Of a stretch of 64,000 bases of DNA, positions 1 to 13,710 are shown in pieces. The notes beneath the pieces were generated by a model, which was not told where the DNA came from, did no database searches, and was given only the letters and a program-made list of their open reading frames with translations. The DNA is taken from the NCBI RefSeq assembly GCF_004661485.1, contig NZ_PQVH01000001.1, positions 62,001 to 126,000 of the forward strand, read 5' to 3'. Made by a program: the position numbers and the translations under genes. Numbering within the stretch: the stretch's first letter is position 1; each line of letters starts with the position of its first letter. This stretch comes from Methylotenera oryzisoli (GTDB taxonomy: Bacteria; Pseudomonadota; Gammaproteobacteria; Burkholderiales; Methylophilaceae).

Positions 1-59
1 GCCATGCCCACAAGTCCTGCACCGACAATCGTTACATCTGTTTTTAAGCGCGGCTCCAT
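1..59 (-). CDS. FAD-dependent ubiquinone-biosynthesis hydroxylase (UbiH/UbiI/COQ6 family), N-terminal fragment
   Basis: Only the first 19 or so codons are inside the window; the gene runs off the left edge. The visible N-terminus contains a Rossmann FAD-binding glycine motif (VGAGLVGM), like that of the neighbour it follows. Its ATG shares one base with the TGA of the upstream ubiH-like gene, so the two are probably translationally coupled. In E. coli pepP-ubiH is followed by visC/ubiI, and the arrangement here is parallel, so this is probably the second ring hydroxylase of ubiquinone synthesis. The exact paralogue cannot be told from this fragment. Confidence 0.7.
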   Translation of the reverse strand, partial: MEPRLKTDVTIVGAGLVGM

Positions 60-1222
60 CATTTACCAAAACTCATTTTACGCACCAAGTGGCGCTTGAC
101 CGGCCCCACCATATCAAATAGCCCTAAGCCTGCACTTCTTAACTTAGCAAAACCCAAAATATCATTTGAAAAAATATTGACCAAAAAGTCTGTAAATAAC
201 AAACCATTCTTTGTGTCAGTTTTGCGACTCGCACGGTATGCGGCCAGCATTGCAGAGCTACCTAACGTAGCCTTCGCGTTAACAATATGTTGCGCTAACA
301 CTTCGGCATCACGTAAACCTACATTAAAACCTTGCCCAGCCACTGGGTGCATGGTTTGCGCTGCGTTACCAATCACAACCAGATGTGGGGTATCGATCTC
401 CTGCAACTGTGATAGCCGCAATGGGAATGTCATGCGCTTTTCCACGGTTAAGAAACGACCGACACGATCACCAAACTGTGCATGGAACTGCGCAAGAAAT
501 TCAGCATCAGTTAACGTCAACAATGGTGCAATCAGTTCTTTTTTACCAGTCCACACCAAGGAAAAATCACGTGTACCATTCGGCAGCAGCGCCATAGGGC
601 CATCTGTAGTGAATCGTTCATATGCAATATTGCCATGTGCTAACTCTGCAGTTACTTTAGTAATCAGCGCATCATGGCCATACTCTTTGGTTTCACGCTT
701 CAAACCAGCCGCTTCTTCCATGCTGCGCCCACCATCTGCCAACACCGCCAATGCACAGCTTAACTGTAGACGCTCATCTAAGCGCGTATAGCGGATAGTG
801 GCTTGATTAGCATCGTAGCTAATCGCATCCGCCTGCGCTTGGTCTATCATCGCTACTATCGGCAATCGCTGCAGTTCTGCATTCAACTCTGTACACAAAG
901 CCCCGTAGGACAACACATAACCCAAGGCTTCTTGCTCATAATCCTGAGCTCGCAAAACGCTACGTCCTAAGCTGCCTTTTTGCGACACATGAATCGTATT
1001 AATCGCCGTCGCATGTGGCGACAGACGCTGCCAAACGCCCAGCTTTTCAAGAATACGGCGCGTGCCATAAGACAATGCGAGTGCGCGCGTATCCTGATTG
1101 GCAGCACCCAGTTTACGCGCCTCAAGCAACGTGCTTGCAACATGTTGCTTCGCCAACAGCAGCGCCAACACCATCCCCACTGGGCCGCCGCCAACTATCA
1201 CAATATTATCTACATTTAACAT
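59..1222 (-). CDS. ubiH: Ubiquinone-biosynthesis FAD monooxygenase, UbiH-like
   Basis: This is a flavoprotein hydroxylase of about 387 aa, the usual length for the UbiH/UbiF/VisC/COQ6 family, which hydroxylates the ring of the ubiquinone precursor at the inner membrane. An N-terminal dinucleotide-binding motif (IVGGGPVGMVLALLLA, residues 8-23), a central DG motif (VLADGGRS) and the family signature GNAAQTMHPVAGQGFNVGLRD near residue 285 are all visible. It lies 6 bp behind pepP and overlaps the next family member, matching the conserved pepP-ubiH order. The reading frame can begin with GTG at 1225, but the adjacent ATG at 1222 is the more ordinary start. UbiH is preferred over UbiF/UbiI on gene order alone. 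Confidence 0.85.
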   Translation of the reverse strand: MLNVDNIVIVGGGPVGMVLALLLAKQHVASTLLEARKLGAANQDTRALALSYGTRRILEKLGVWQRLSPHATAINTIHVSQKGSLGRSVLRAQDYEQEALGYVLSYGALCTELNAELQRLPIVAMIDQAQADAISYDANQATIRYTRLDERLQLSCALAVLADGGRSMEEAAGLKRETKEYGHDALITKVTAELAHGNIAYERFTTDGPMALLPNGTRDFSLVWTGKKELIAPLLTLTDAEFLAQFHAQFGDRVGRFLTVEKRMTFPLRLSQLQEIDTPHLVVIGNAAQTMHPVAGQGFNVGLRDAEVLAQHIVNAKATLGSSAMLAAYRASRKTDTKNGLLFTDFLVNIFSNDILGFAKLRSAGLGLFDMVGPVKRHLVRKMSFGK

Positions 1223-1228
1223 CACACA

Positions 1229-2533
1229 TTAACCACGCATCGTTGCTTCAATATCGGCAATAGTCTTGGGCGCATCGATAGTCATGATATCGCAACCACT
1301 ATCAGTCACCAGCACGTCATCTTCTATGCGGATGCCAATATTCCAGAAATGCTCTGGCACATTATCAGCGGGCCGAATATAGCAGCCAGGCTCTACTGTC
1401 AGCGTCATGCCAGACTCCAGCTTACGCCAATCGCCCGCCTTATCTTTATACTCTCCGGCATCATGCACATCCAGCCCAAGCCAATGGCCAGTACGGTGCA
1501 TATAAAACTGGCGATAGCTACCACTTTCCAACACTGCGTCTTTAGTGCCTTGGCAAAGTTTTAAATCAATCAACCCTTGCACTAACACATCCAAAGCCGC
1601 CTCATGCGGTGAGTTCCAATGATTGCCCGGGTTAACCTGGGCAATCGCTGCAGCTTGTGCCGCCAGCACCAGTTCATAGATATCGCGCTGTGCTGCGCTA
1701 AATTTACCGCTAACGGGAAAGGTACGTGTAATGTCTGACGCATAGCCATCCAACTCACAACCCGCATCAATCAATAGCAGGTCACCCTCTTTCAATAGGC
1801 AGTTATTCGCGTTGTAATGTAAGGTGCAGGCATTGGCACCGCCTGCCACAATGCTGGTGTAAGCTGGTGCCTGTGCGCCGGAGCGATAAAACTCATGCAG
1901 GAACTCAGCCTCTAATTCATACTCCATTTGACCAGCACGCACATAACGCATCGCACGTGCGTGGGCACGTGCAGCGATGCCGGCAGATTTCTGCATAAGA
2001 TCCAACTCATAACTGGTTTTATACAACCGCATTTCATCAATCAACTTGCGTACGTCCACCACCTCGTCTGGCGCACTTGCACCGCTTCTGGTTTGCGTTT
2101 TAACTTGATTTAACCAAGTCGTTACTCGCACATCCCATGCACTGTCTGCGCCTAAGCTATAAAATAGCTTGGATTGATTAGTCATTAATTTAGGCATTAA
2201 TTCATCTAGGGCATCAAAGCTATATGCCTGATCAAAGCCAAACGTCTGTTTTGCAGCGTCAGCTCCATATCGGAAACCATCCCAAATTTCACGTTCTATA
2301 TCTTTGTCACGACAAAACAGGATACTTCTAGGGTCTTCGCCAGCGATCAACACCAACAAAGCCTCAGGCTCTTTAAACCCAGTTAGGTAATAGAAGTAAC
2401 TATCAAAGCGATACGGATAATAACTATCTCGATTGCGGATCAGCTCTGGCGAGGTTGGAATAATGGCGACACCATCGCCCATGGTTTGCAGCAGCTGTTG
2501 GCGACGTGTCTTAAATTCATTTAAATTAAACAT
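1229..2533 (-). CDS. pepP: Xaa-Pro aminopeptidase (M24B)
   Basis: This cytosolic metallopeptidase removes the N-terminal residue from peptides with proline in position two. The N-terminal AMP_N domain (about residues 1-130) is followed by a pita-bread M24 domain carrying the five expected metal ligands: Asp in LLIDAGCE, Asp in ASDITRTFP, His in HRTGHWLGLDVHD, Glu in LTVEPGCY and Glu in GIRIEDDVLV. The length of about 434 aa is normal. A TTG two codons upstream could extend the frame, but ATG at 2533 is preferred. It is the first gene of the pepP-ubiH unit. Why pepP travels with ubiquinone genes is unknown; the linkage is widely conserved. Confidence 0.93.
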   Translation of the reverse strand: MFNLNEFKTRRQQLLQTMGDGVAIIPTSPELIRNRDSYYPYRFDSYFYYLTGFKEPEALLVLIAGEDPRSILFCRDKDIEREIWDGFRYGADAAKQTFGFDQAYSFDALDELMPKLMTNQSKLFYSLGADSAWDVRVTTWLNQVKTQTRSGASAPDEVVDVRKLIDEMRLYKTSYELDLMQKSAGIAARAHARAMRYVRAGQMEYELEAEFLHEFYRSGAQAPAYTSIVAGGANACTLHYNANNCLLKEGDLLLIDAGCELDGYASDITRTFPVSGKFSAAQRDIYELVLAAQAAAIAQVNPGNHWNSPHEAALDVLVQGLIDLKLCQGTKDAVLESGSYRQFYMHRTGHWLGLDVHDAGEYKDKAGDWRKLESGMTLTVEPGCYIRPADNVPEHFWNIGIRIEDDVLVTDSGCDIMTIDAPKTIADIEATMRG

Positions 2534-2557
2534 ATGCAATTGATTTCTTTTTTACTT

Positions 2558-3226
2558 TCAACTGTGACCAAGTAACTGTTGATTTAGTGCCATTAAACGT
2601 TCTGGTGTACCAATATCGTGCCAGATACCCTTAAAGTGCTCAGCGCTTACCTTTCCTTCAGTAATCGCCTGCTTTAACAGCGGCGCAAGCTTTGCCGGTT
2701 CACCGCGTTTAATGCCCGCAAATAAGGCTGGGTGATACACCCCCACCCCCGAAAATGTAAGCTTAGGCTCGCCTTCTAATTTAATTTTCTTATCTGCAAA
2801 TGCAAAATCGCCTTGCATATGCTGAGGCGGGTTATCAATCAGCAGCAAATGTGCCAAATTATCTGGGCTCAACTTAAGGTCGGCAAACGAGATATCTGTA
2901 AATACATCGCCATTTACTACCAAAAATGGGCTGTTTCCCAACAAATCTAGCGCATTGGCAATACCGCCAGCCGTTTCTAAAGCTACCGCCTCTGGAGAAT
3001 ATTGAATGCGCAGCCCCCATTGCGCGCCATCTTGCAAGGCAGCTTCAATCATATCGCCCAGATGCGCATGATTAATCACCACTTCTTTAAAACCTGCCTG
3101 GGCCAAGCGCTCCAAGTGCCAAACAATCAGAGGTTTACCTGCGATGGGTAATAATGGTTTAGGGGTATGGTCAGTCAGTGGGCGCATGCGCTCGCCACGT
3201 CCCGCCGCCAATATCATTGCTTTCAA
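2558..3226 (-). CDS. murU: N-acetylmuramate alpha-1-phosphate uridylyltransferase
   Basis: This is a nucleotidyltransferase-fold enzyme that makes UDP-MurNAc from MurNAc-1-phosphate in the peptidoglycan-recycling bypass known from Pseudomonas. The pyrophosphorylase signature LAAGRGERMRPLTDHTPKP is at the N-terminus and a metal-binding VVNGDVFTD follows. The immediate upstream neighbour is the matching kinase AmgK, which is what separates MurU from glucose-1-phosphate nucleotidyltransferases. The start is placed at TTG 3226 because an AAGGG Shine-Dalgarno lies 7 nt upstream and the product then begins MKAMILAAG as family members do. Alternatives are TTG 3244 and ATG 3217. Confidence 0.87.
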   Translation of the reverse strand: MKAMILAAGRGERMRPLTDHTPKPLLPIAGKPLIVWHLERLAQAGFKEVVINHAHLGDMIEAALQDGAQWGLRIQYSPEAVALETAGGIANALDLLGNSPFLVVNGDVFTDISFADLKLSPDNLAHLLLIDNPPQHMQGDFAFADKKIKLEGEPKLTFSGVGVYHPALFAGIKRGEPAKLAPLLKQAITEGKVSAEHFKGIWHDIGTPERLMALNQQLLGHS

Positions 3227-3282
3227 ATCATCACCCTTTATCAAAAACTCTTTATTATTATGGTGCCTATAATTAACACAGA

Positions 3283-4308
3283 CTAGAAAGTGTAGCCAAC
3301 CTGCGGTTTAGTACCCTCTAAGCTATCCAGCAAACGCAACAATGGTTTAAGTTCGATATAGCGATCACATACTTTACGTAGGTAAGTCATCACTAGCGGC
3401 ATATCTTTTAAATAGCCATCTTTACCATCACGATGGTACAGCCTTGCAAAAATACCTAGCACCTTGATATGGCGCTGTGCACCCATATACTCAAAGTCAC
3501 GATAGAACTCGCTAAAATCGTCTGGTACTGGCAAATCTACTTTACGCGCCGCCTGCCAGTAACGTACACACCAATCGATAATCTGCTCTTCTTCCCAGCC
3601 GATATAAGCATCTTTTAATAAAGACACCAAATCATAGGTAATGGGGCCATAAACCGCATCTTGAAAATCTAAAACACCGGGGTTGTCTTCACAAACCATC
3701 AAATTACGCGCATGGTAATCTCGGTGCACATACACCTTACCCTGTGCCAGAATATTGCGGTTTAACACGTCAAACGTTTGCTGCAAAACAGCCTGCTGCT
3801 TTTCATCCAAAGTCACATTCAGGTGCTTATTGATGTACCAGTCTGGAAAAAACTGCATCTCGCGGGTAAGTAATGCTGCATCATAATCAGGTAGCACATC
3901 CGGCTTACTCGACAGCTGTAACTTAATAAGCGCAGTATTGGCATCATGATACAAACTTGGCGCACTGGTTTGGTTAAGCATGCTTAAATAAGTCACATCG
4001 CCCAAATCACTCAGCAATAAAAAACCTTGGGCTAACTCTTGCGCTAGCACTTTAGGTACATGCATGCCCGCATCGCCAAACAAAGCCGCAATTCGCACAA
4101 ATGGCTCGCAGTTTTCTTGGGGCGGTGGTGCATCCATCGCAATTAGCGTCTCTGATTTACCATCCTGGCCGTTTAAGTGCACTCTAAAATAACGCCTGAA
4201 GCTGGCATCTGCCGAGGCCGTAGTTAACCTAAATTCATTATGCTGTAACACTAGTGCTAACCATGCTGTTAACTGCTCTTGCCTTAAATCTTGCTGACCC
4301 TTATCCAC
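3283..4308 (-). CDS. amgK: N-acetylmuramate/N-acetylglucosamine anomeric kinase
   Basis: This member of the aminoglycoside phosphotransferase (APH) family is about 341 aa long. It phosphorylates recycled MurNAc at C1, feeding MurU and so bypassing de novo UDP-MurNAc synthesis, the step blocked by fosfomycin. The kinase catalytic loop VHRDYHARNLMV (Brenner-type HxDxxxxN) and the metal-binding LDFQDAVYGP are intact. The first codon is GTG at 4308 with an AGAAAGA sequence upstream. It is co-directional with murU, 56 bp apart, and divergent from lptD. Function assignment rests on the amgK-murU pairing established in Pseudomonas. Confidence 0.87.
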   Translation of the reverse strand: MDKGQQDLRQEQLTAWLALVLQHNEFRLTTASADASFRRYFRVHLNGQDGKSETLIAMDAPPPQENCEPFVRIAALFGDAGMHVPKVLAQELAQGFLLLSDLGDVTYLSMLNQTSAPSLYHDANTALIKLQLSSKPDVLPDYDAALLTREMQFFPDWYINKHLNVTLDEKQQAVLQQTFDVLNRNILAQGKVYVHRDYHARNLMVCEDNPGVLDFQDAVYGPITYDLVSLLKDAYIGWEEEQIIDWCVRYWQAARKVDLPVPDDFSEFYRDFEYMGAQRHIKVLGIFARLYHRDGKDGYLKDMPLVMTYLRKVCDRYIELKPLLRLLDSLEGTKPQVGYTF

Positions 4309-4383
4309 GTCTATCTTTCTAACATTTTAAATGTTGATATATCTGAAACCATGTATCGTTAACGCTGCTATACAAGTATAATT

Positions 4384-4567
4384 TGCTTTTAATTTCACCT
4401 TAGCATTGTTAGCCTAAGCATGCAGATTAACGACAAAGATGTAAATCTCTACGTTGTTTACTGCTACGGCAATGTCAATTTCTGATTGCCAAAAAATACA
4501 ATATGTGAGATTTTAACATTGATAAAATAAAACAGTTTGCCTATATACCCGTGCTTTTAATTTCACC
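4384..4567. repeat. 16-bp perfect direct repeat in the amgK/lptD intergenic region
   Basis: TGCTTTTAATTTCACC occurs at 4384-4399 and again at 4552-4567. Each copy lies 1-4 bp after a -10-like hexamer (TATAAT 4377-4382; TATATA 4542-4547), so each would form the start of a transcript if both hexamers are real promoters. The rest of the 292-bp divergent intergenic region shows no open reading frame. Confidence 0.6.
4519..4547 (+). promoter_or_regulatory. Predicted sigma-70 promoter for lptD-surA-pdxA-rsmA
   Basis: TTGATA (4519-4524) and TATATA (4542-4547) are separated by exactly 17 bp, a close fit to the sigma-70 consensus, about 50 bp before the lptD ATG. A second TATAAT at 4377-4382 lies further upstream in the same intergenic stretch but has no convincing -35. 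Confidence 0.5.
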
Positions 4568-4600
4568 GCTCAACCCTGTGCAGCTTCTGATGGTACGCGC

Positions 4601-6991
4601 ATGCTAAAAAGTCGCTTTTTAGCTGCCATCACACCTATTGTATTGGCATACGCGCCGCAATCGCACGCAAACGAAAATACGCCGCCCGAAAGCATTCCAG
4701 TAGAGCAGTTACCCAATAGCGAGCAAGAGACAAATGACGGCATCATTATTGATGGCGATAAACTTGAGCTGCATCTTGATAGAAAAATGCGCGCTATTGG
4801 CAATGCTGAAATTCACCGAGGTAAGCAAACCGCTTATGGCGACATCATTGAGTACAACGTACAAAATGATGAGCTCCATGTTACAGGCAACGCCAGAGTT
4901 GAGGTCGGAGATGCAAAGTTATCCGGTCCTGAATTACGCATGCGTCTTTCGGAAAGCATAGGCGAGATGCGGGACGCATCAATCATCATGCATAAGAGCG
5001 CTAGCAAATCAGGCTCGCAAGATGATGACGCACTGGTCTTTACCAATGATATTGGTAATCAGCAAAACGAACAACTGCGCTATCAAAACCGCGCCAGCTC
5101 GCACCTCAATGACCGCATGGAAACCAATAGATACGGTGAAATGCAGTTATCATCCAAGCCTTCCACGGTGCGTGGCAATGCAGAGCACATCTATTTTGAA
5201 GGTGAAGATAAAAAACGCCTGACCGGCGCGCGCTATACCACCTGCGAGGTGGGCGTAGATGACTGGTACATCAAAGCCAGTGAAATCAAGCTAGACGACT
5301 ACACCAGCTCAGGCACCGCCACTAATGCCCGTGTCGAATTTAAAGGTGTACCATTGCTATACACCCCTTGGATTGAGTTTTCATTTAATAACCAGCGTAA
5401 AACTGGCCTGCTCGCGCCAACAATGGGCACGACAAGCCGCAGCGGTTTTGAGGTACTAACACCGTTCTATTGGAATATTGCTCCCAACAAGGATGCAACA
5501 CTGGGTCTGCGCGCGTTAAGTAAACGCGGCGTGCAGTTGCAAGGCGAGTTCCGGTACATGGAAGAAAATTTCTCCGGTACGGACAACATAGAGTACTTAC
5601 CTAGCGACACCCTGACTAATGAAACCCGCTACTTTGCTAATCTAAAACATCAACATCGATTTGGTAATGGCTGGTCAGCAGGCTACAGCCTAGAAAAAGT
5701 ATCTGATAGCCAGTATTTCTCAGAGCTATCCACTCGTATTGTCACCACCAGCCGTATCAATCTGCCACAACAACTCAATGTGGATTACGCGGATGAGAAC
5801 TGGAGTTTTAATGCAATTGCGCAAAAATTTCAAACCTTAGATAACGTCTCATTCCCATACGAGCGCCTGCCACAAATGACCTTATCAGGCGGCAAAACTT
5901 ATGGCGATGTTAATTTAAACTTATACACACAGCTCGTCGCTTTTGATAACAACAATAACAGCACCGCTCGCCCGACAGGTACACGCTTCACGGCCTACCC
6001 AAGCATCACCCTGCCAATGAGCAGGCCATATGGCTATATCACACCGAAACTAGGTGTGCATTACACCAGCTACAATTTAAATAATGTGGCAGCAGATCAG
6101 GAATCACTACATAGAACGCTGCCAATATTTAGCTTAGACAGCGGCCTATATTTTGACCGTGACTTTAAAATTGCCAATAGAGGTTATTCACAGACGATTG
6201 AGCCTAGACTATTCTACGTCTACATCCCCGACCGCAATCAGGCAAAAATCCCTGTGTTTGACAGTAGCGTTACTGACTTAAACTTCGCCACGTTGTTTAT
6301 GGAGAACCAATTTACTGGTAATGACCGCATTAACAATGCAAATCAGCTCAGCTTTGCGCTCACCACGCGCTTTATTGAAAGCAGCACTGGCACACAGCGC
6401 CTATCTGCATCGATAGGTCAACGCTACTACTTTGCCGATCAAGAAGTTGCTCTGGACTATAGCAATCTGTCTACATTCCGCAAAAATAACAGCTCAGACG
6501 TGATTGCAGGCATTACCGGCCAACTTAAAAACAGCTGGCAGGTGGATGCGTTCTGGCAATACAACACCGACGATTCAACCGCGGTGAGAACTACCATTAC
6601 CAGTCGCTATAATCCTGAGCCAGGTAAAGTGTTAAACCTAAGCTATAGCTACAGACAAGACTTATTGGATCAATTCAATATTTCCAGCCAATGGCCGATA
6701 GGCAAAGGTTGGTATGGGGTTGGGCGGATGAACTACTCTATGCGCGAGAAGAACATCATCGAAACACTTGCGGGTTTAGAGTATGATGCAGGATGCTGGC
6801 AAGCACGCGGCGTAATGCAACGGGTGACCACGGCCACTGCAGATGCGAACTACGCATTCTTCTTCCAACTTGAACTCGGCGGGCTTGCTTCGATTGGCGC
6901 AAACCCATTAGCAGTGATTAAACGAAACGTTCCGGGTTATGTAAGCTCTAACTTCATTCCGGACAATCCTCAACCATCATATTACGAGTAA
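4601..6991 (+). CDS. lptD: LPS-assembly outer-membrane protein LptD
   Basis: LptD and the lipoprotein LptE form the outer-membrane translocon that inserts lipopolysaccharide. The 796-aa product has a signal peptide ending near ANA/NEN (residue 24), an OstA-type beta-taco domain that receives LPS from LptA (roughly residues 45-150), and the LptD beta-barrel with the conserved YTPWIEFSF segment near residue 255. Only two cysteines are present, one in YTTCEVG (about residue 214) and one in DAGCWQ (about residue 736). They match one of the two interdomain disulfides of E. coli LptD. It heads an apparent operon with surA (2-bp gap), pdxA and rsmA; surA codes for the chaperone that folds this barrel. 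Confidence 0.95.
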   Translation: MLKSRFLAAITPIVLAYAPQSHANENTPPESIPVEQLPNSEQETNDGIIIDGDKLELHLDRKMRAIGNAEIHRGKQTAYGDIIEYNVQNDELHVTGNARVEVGDAKLSGPELRMRLSESIGEMRDASIIMHKSASKSGSQDDDALVFTNDIGNQQNEQLRYQNRASSHLNDRMETNRYGEMQLSSKPSTVRGNAEHIYFEGEDKKRLTGARYTTCEVGVDDWYIKASEIKLDDYTSSGTATNARVEFKGVPLLYTPWIEFSFNNQRKTGLLAPTMGTTSRSGFEVLTPFYWNIAPNKDATLGLRALSKRGVQLQGEFRYMEENFSGTDNIEYLPSDTLTNETRYFANLKHQHRFGNGWSAGYSLEKVSDSQYFSELSTRIVTTSRINLPQQLNVDYADENWSFNAIAQKFQTLDNVSFPYERLPQMTLSGGKTYGDVNLNLYTQLVAFDNNNNSTARPTGTRFTAYPSITLPMSRPYGYITPKLGVHYTSYNLNNVAADQESLHRTLPIFSLDSGLYFDRDFKIANRGYSQTIEPRLFYVYIPDRNQAKIPVFDSSVTDLNFATLFMENQFTGNDRINNANQLSFALTTRFIESSTGTQRLSASIGQRYYFADQEVALDYSNLSTFRKNNSSDVIAGITGQLKNSWQVDAFWQYNTDDSTAVRTTITSRYNPEPGKVLNLSYSYRQDLLDQFNISSQWPIGKGWYGVGRMNYSMREKNIIETLAGLEYDAGCWQARGVMQRVTTATADANYAFFFQLELGGLASIGANPLAVIKRNVPGYVSSNFIPDNPQPSYYE

Positions 6992-6993
6992 TT

Positions 6994-8295
6994 ATGTTGC
7001 GTAACCTTAGTAAAATCTCACTCTTTATTGCCTTAAGTTTTAGTCAACTCAGCACACAGGCTGCGGATGTAACTAAAATGGATCGCATCGTGGCAATCGT
7101 TGACCAAACGGTGATTACCGAACAGGAACTGGAAAGCCGCATCGTATCGCTCAGTGCACAGTTAAAAAAACAAGGCACAGAACTACCCGAAGCAAGCATT
7201 TTAAGAAAACAAATCCTAGAGCGTTTGATTTCTGACGCATTGCAGCTACAGTACGCGGCACAAACTGGCATCAAAGTGGATGACACCCAGCTCGACAAGA
7301 CCCTTGAGCGCATTGCCGAACAAAATAAATTGACCGTGAGAGAGTTCTACGATGCACTCAATCAAGACGGTATTAGCGTGCGCAAGTTTAGATCGGACAT
7401 TCGTAACGAAATCATCATCGCCAGACTGCGTGAGCGCGAAGTAGAAAGCCGCGTTAATGTCAGCGAATCTGAAATCGACAATTACTTAACCACGCAAGCG
7501 TCAACTAATCAAAATCAAGATGAATATGAAATCTCTCATATTCTGATTCGCGTGCCGGAAGATGCCGCAACCGAAGATGTACAAAAAGCTAAAGCAAAAG
7601 TAGACGAAATACTTAGCGCGTTGGCATCAGGCACAAGCTTTGCAAAAGTGTCTGCGAGCTTTTCCGATGCACCCAACGCCTTAGAGGGCGGCAACATCGG
7701 CTGGAAGCAAAGTGCTCAAATGCCAGCACTGTTTCTTGATGCATTAAAAGCCATGCAAAAAGGCGAGGTTTCGGCCGCATTGCGTAGCCCTAACGGCTTT
7801 CACATCCTAAAGCTAACCGATAAGCGTGGCGGCAGTTCTCCGCTCATTATCGAGCAAACACACGCACGCCATATTTTGATTAAGCTCTCTGAAGTCATGT
7901 CTGAAAAAGATGCCAAACAGAAAATGGATGGCATTAAAGAGCGCTTAGATAATGGCGAGAAATTTGAAGTGCTAGCACGCCAGTTCTCTGAAGATGGCAC
8001 AGCATCTAATGGCGGCGACTTAGGCTGGGTAAATCCGGGCGACACAGTGCCTCAATTCGAAAAAGCCATGAATAACCTGCAGCCTAATGAAATCAGCGAA
8101 CCTGTGCTCAGCCCCTTTGGCTGGCATGTGATACAAGTGCTTGAACGCAAAAAGCAAGACATGAGCAAAGAGGCCGCTCGCTTAAAAGCACGTCAGGAAA
8201 TTCGCGCAAGAAAAGCGGATGAAGCTTATCAAGACTGGATTCGTGAACTGCGTGACCGCGCTTTCGTAGAGCTAAGGCTTGAAGACAAATTTTAA
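6994..8295 (+). CDS. surA: Periplasmic chaperone / peptidyl-prolyl isomerase SurA
   Basis: SurA escorts unfolded outer-membrane proteins, including LptD, across the periplasm. The 433-aa product has a signal peptide (cleavage near TQA/ADV), the SurA N-domain with the MDRIVAIVDQTVITEQEL start (residues 29-46), and two parvulin domains (about residues 178-275 and 288-388). Both parvulin domains carry the EISHILIR / THARHILIK opening and GGNIGW / GGDLGW motifs. A charged C-terminal helix completes the core module. It follows lptD by 2 bp, so co-expression of the chaperone and its major client is expected. Length and domain order are typical. Confidence 0.96.
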   Translation: MLRNLSKISLFIALSFSQLSTQAADVTKMDRIVAIVDQTVITEQELESRIVSLSAQLKKQGTELPEASILRKQILERLISDALQLQYAAQTGIKVDDTQLDKTLERIAEQNKLTVREFYDALNQDGISVRKFRSDIRNEIIIARLREREVESRVNVSESEIDNYLTTQASTNQNQDEYEISHILIRVPEDAATEDVQKAKAKVDEILSALASGTSFAKVSASFSDAPNALEGGNIGWKQSAQMPALFLDALKAMQKGEVSAALRSPNGFHILKLTDKRGGSSPLIIEQTHARHILIKLSEVMSEKDAKQKMDGIKERLDNGEKFEVLARQFSEDGTASNGGDLGWVNPGDTVPQFEKAMNNLQPNEISEPVLSPFGWHVIQVLERKKQDMSKEAARLKARQEIRARKADEAYQDWIRELRDRAFVELRLEDKF

Positions 8296-8329
8296 TAGCG
8301 CTTAACGCTATCATCACGAAACTATCACA

Positions 8330-9346
8330 GTGACAAAACCATTACCTTGTATTGTTGTAACCGCAGGTGAACCTGCTGGCATCGGCCCTGATTTATGCAT
8401 CATGCTGGCAGCGCAGCCACTTGACGCCCAGTTGGTGATCATTGCCGATACCGAGATGCTACAAACTCGCGCCAAAGCACTTGGGATACCACTCAACACC
8501 GTGGCTTATGATGCAAACATGCGGCAGCAGCATCTGGGCAACGGCTCTCTCACGGTACTTAACCAAGCCGTTAGTCAACCTGTGATTGCCAGCCAGTTAA
8601 ATGCAGACAATAGCGCTTATGTGCTGGAAACCTTAAGAACCGCTGCAATTGGATGCGTCAAATCAGAGTTTGATGCCATGGTCACCGCACCAGTGCATAA
8701 AGGCATCATCAACGACGCAGGCATTGCCTTCAGTGGCCATACCGAATTTTTAGCCGAGCTAACCCACACAGCACAAGTAGTGATGATGCTAGTTTCAGGC
8801 CATCAGGCAAACAGCATGCGCGTTGCGCTGGCAACTACGCATTTAGCCTTAAAAGACGTACCACAAGCCATTCAAAAAACCAGCCTGGAAACCACCATTC
8901 GCATTCTGCATCATGACTTGGTTAACAAGTTTGGCATTCAGCACCCGCGCATCTTAGTGGCTGGCCTTAATCCACATGCTGGGGAAGACGGTTATTTAGG
9001 CCGCGAAGAAATAGACGTGATTAACCCGGTCTTAGCTAAACTGCGCACCGAAGGCATGAATCTGATTGGCGCGTTGCCTGCCGATACTTTGTTTGCAAAA
9101 CATCATTTGAAACATGCAGATGCCGTATTGGCCATGTATCATGACCAAGGTTTACCTGTACTCAAACATGCAAGTTTTGGGGAGGGCGTGAATGTCACTT
9201 TAGGCTTGCCGATTATCCGCACCTCAGTTGACCATGGCACAGCGCTAGATCTGGCAGGCACCGGCAAGATTGAAATTGGCAGCTTACTCGCCGCCATTGA
9301 ACTCGCGATTCAGCTTACTAAAAACAAACCATCCAGTGCTGTGTAA
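8330..9346 (+). CDS. pdxA: 4-hydroxythreonine-4-phosphate dehydrogenase
   Basis: PdxA oxidises 4-phosphohydroxy-L-threonine with NAD in the DXP-dependent pyridoxal-phosphate pathway. The 338-aa product starts at GTG 8330 (TKPLPCIVVTAGEPAGIGPD). It shows the metal-ligand histidines in SGHTEFLAE, NPHAGEDGYLG and MYHDQGLPVLKH, and the family C-terminal RTSVDHGTALDLAGTG. The surA-pdxA-rsmA order is the same as in E. coli, where these genes are co-transcribed. There is a 34-bp gap to surA. No Shine-Dalgarno of note precedes the GTG, which may rely on coupling to surA. Confidence 0.96.
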   Translation: MTKPLPCIVVTAGEPAGIGPDLCIMLAAQPLDAQLVIIADTEMLQTRAKALGIPLNTVAYDANMRQQHLGNGSLTVLNQAVSQPVIASQLNADNSAYVLETLRTAAIGCVKSEFDAMVTAPVHKGIINDAGIAFSGHTEFLAELTHTAQVVMMLVSGHQANSMRVALATTHLALKDVPQAIQKTSLETTIRILHHDLVNKFGIQHPRILVAGLNPHAGEDGYLGREEIDVINPVLAKLRTEGMNLIGALPADTLFAKHHLKHADAVLAMYHDQGLPVLKHASFGEGVNVTLGLPIIRTSVDHGTALDLAGTGKIEIGSLLAAIELAIQLTKNKPSSAV

Positions 9347-9382
9347 CCACTCACATGCTTTTACCCATTATTGATTAACGCC

Positions 9383-13707
<4,325 letters not shown>

Positions 13708-13710
13708 ACC

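Noticed and set aside
96-791. A 231-codon open frame on the plus strand
   Set aside because: It is antisense to the ubiH-like gene, lacks a plausible start context, has the composition of a shadow frame (Cys/Ser/Arg/Pro-rich) and resembles no family.
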